From positions 1 to 5,724 of the forward strand of contig JAFGPY010000313.1 of assembly GCA_016935955.1 (NCBI GenBank): a stretch of 5,724 bases of DNA, in the 5' to 3' direction. Below are positions 4,448 to 5,724 of the stretch, one piece after another. This DNA comes from Planctomycetota bacterium (GTDB taxonomy: Bacteria > Planctomycetota > Phycisphaerae > FEN-1346 > JAACEH01). Every line of letters starts with the position of its first letter. The stretch's first letter is position 1. Made by a program: the position numbers and the translations under genes. The notes under the pieces were generated by a model that saw nothing but the letters and a program-made list of their open reading frames with translations, did not search any database and was not told the DNA's origin.

Positions 4448-5724
4448 TCACTTCGCCACGGGCTCGCCCAGCGTGTCGGCGCAGTTCAAGCCGTCGACGC
4501 GGACGTCCTTGCGGCCGGTCAGGTCGACCGCGCGCTCGCGGACCACGGCCTCGACCGTGTGCAGCCGTGGGTCCATGCTGCGGGCCACAACGCGCTTCGC
4601 TGCCGCATCGTAGGCAACCGACTCCGACGGTTTGCCGTCGACGAGCAACTTCGCCGGCGCGGTCTCCATCGCGGCCGCCCACACCTCGCCATCGCGCTTC
4701 CACTCGGTTACCAGGTCCGCGCCGCTCACGGTCACCGTCTCGTCGGCCATGGCCCGGATCGTCACGCCGTCGGCCTGCGGCTTGATCGTTTCGCGGTACG
4801 TGCCGCCGCGAAGCATGATCGTTTCGCCCGCCTGCGCCACCGAGCAGGCCTTGGCCACGGTCTTGAAGGGCCAGCCGACGTAGCCGAACCCCTCGTCGTC
4901 CGCCCCGGGATGCTCGGCGTCCACGTAGTAGACGTTCGGGTATTCCAGCGCCCCGATGTCCAGGCCGTCGGGCCCGGCGTCAATGGCGGCGCTGCCGGCC
5001 GTGAGGCGGAAGTTACCCTTGGCGGCGTCGACAAACTTGGGGTCGCCCTGGATCATCTCGCCCGCGGCCGGTTCCTTCGGCGGATTCTCGCAGTCGAAAA
5101 CCAGGTTGCCCTTGCCCTCGAATCCGGGGCCGGTGGTGTAGGGCGTGTTGATCGAGGCGTAGAGGTTGTAGTTCGCGCGGCCGCGCTCGGCGCCGGCATT
5201 GCCGAAACCGTACCACTTGATGCCCGCGAACGTGTTATTGACGGCCGTGCAGTCGGGAATGGTCTTCACGCAGAAGCCCCACGAGCCGCTGTTGTACATG
5301 ATGTTGCCCTTGAACGTGAAGTGGTGGTGCGTGCCGGGCGTACTCGTCGAGAGCATAAAGACCTGCGAGAACGAGTCGCAGACGTTGCCTTCGAACGTCA
5401 GGTGGTGCAGGAACATGCCGGGATTGTCCTTCTTGACGTTGAACGACTGCACACAGTCGAGGTGGGCCTTGCCGACTTCGCTGCGCTGCGTCGCGTAATA
5501 GCGATTGTGGCGGATGAGGTGCTCCTGGCCCCACATGCGGCTATAGTCGCAGTCGCCCGCGCGGTGCTGAAACTGCCGCTCAATGCCGTTGCGCTCGATG
5601 AGCCAGCCCTTGCCGCCGGAGTTCGAGAGCATGCCGAACTGCGTCTTGTAGACCTTGTTGCAGGCGATGCGGACGTCGGAGCCGCCACCCTCGATGCCCA
5701 TGTACATGCCCTCGACGAAGTTGC
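4448..5724 (-). CDS. Right-handed parallel beta-helix (pectate-lyase-like) protein, C-terminal part
   Basis: The frame is open to the window edge (NFVEG precedes the first visible Met at 5707), so the start lies outside and 5707 should not be taken as the true start. Numbering from that Met, residues 1-220 carry short repeated beta-helix turns such as NKVYK, IERNGIERQF, LTFEGNVCDS, FTFKGNIMYNS and AVNNTFAGI, with the Asn-ladder look of pectate-lyase-like folds. Residues 221-256 have the typical closing segment of such domains (GDPKFVD...GNFRLTAGSAAIDAG, DIGALEY). A second module starts at about 258-345 with YYVDAEHPGADDEG, PFKTVAKA, GETIMLRGGTYRETI and VTVSGAD, the style of a DUF1565-type N-terminal beta-helix cap. 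The protein stops soon after DVRVDGLN (401-408), where another helix would normally begin. Such proteins are usually secreted or surface-exposed and bind or cleave polysaccharide; substrate and activity cannot be read here. Confidence 0.85.
   Translation of the reverse strand, partial: NFVEGMYMGIEGGGSDVRIACNKVYKTQFGMLSNSGGKGWLIERNGIERQFQHRAGDCDYSRMWGQEHLIRHNRYYATQRSEVGKAHLDCVQSFNVKKDNPGMFLHHLTFEGNVCDSFSQVFMLSTSTPGTHHHFTFKGNIMYNSGSWGFCVKTIPDCTAVNNTFAGIKWYGFGNAGAERGRANYNLYASINTPYTTGPGFEGKGNLVFDCENPPKEPAAGEMIQGDPKFVDAAKGNFRLTAGSAAIDAGPDGLDIGALEYPNVYYVDAEHPGADDEGFGYVGWPFKTVAKACSVAQAGETIMLRGGTYRETIKPQADGVTIRAMADETVTVSGADLVTEWKRDGEVWAAAMETAPAKLLVDGKPSESVAYDAAAKRVVARSMDPRLHTVEAVVRERAVDLTGRKDVRVDGLNCADTLGEPVAK

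Overview
This is a GC-rich window in which every convincing gene lies on the minus strand, so transcription runs from high to low coordinates. lpxK and an HldE/RfaE-type heptose kinase point to a Gram-negative, LPS-making cell. The large parallel beta-helix protein, an unfamiliar conserved protein between the LPS genes and numerous intergenic hairpins fit a planctomycete (Phycisphaerae-like) or similar PVC-group bacterium. That placement is inference from gene style and has not been tested by a search.

Layout in transcriptional order. (1) 5724-4448: the C-terminal part of a right-handed beta-helix protein, whose N-terminus lies outside the window. (2) 4447-4193: intergenic, with a perfect palindromic hairpin. 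(3) 4192-3662: an unrecognised 176-aa helical protein with a strong Shine-Dalgarno (SD) sequence, followed by a hairpin (3631-3652) and a textbook rho-independent terminator (3579-3611). (4) 3540-2434: lpxK (lipid A 4'-kinase), apparently driven by a promoter squeezed between the terminator and the start codon, which predicts a leaderless mRNA. (5) 2447-1506: a conserved 313-aa protein overlapping lpxK by 14 nt, with a deoxyhypusine-synthase-like look but no firm function. (6) 1337-1107 and 1079-528: two small single-pass membrane proteins, tightly spaced. (7) 527-219: a 309-bp gene-free stretch with an inverted pair of hairpin elements, a GC-rich terminator-like hairpin, a 20-bp direct repeat and an AT-richer promoter region. 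(8) 218-1: the N-terminus of a heptose-7-phosphate kinase.

How the genes work together. lpxK and the kinase are both needed for LPS: lipid A 4'-phosphorylation and core heptose supply. The protein between them, translationally coupled to lpxK, and the two membrane proteins may serve the envelope too, but only the lpxK coupling is directly supported.

The most interesting signal is non-coding. Several intergenic hairpins share a G-rich flank (GGG[A]TG[C/G]CATG) but have unrelated stem sequences, which looks like a REP-type family. One of them sits in a 126-bp block flanked by 27/28-bp direct repeats that duplicate the last codons of the upstream gene. This looks like the footprint of a past insertion that regenerated the gene's 3' end.
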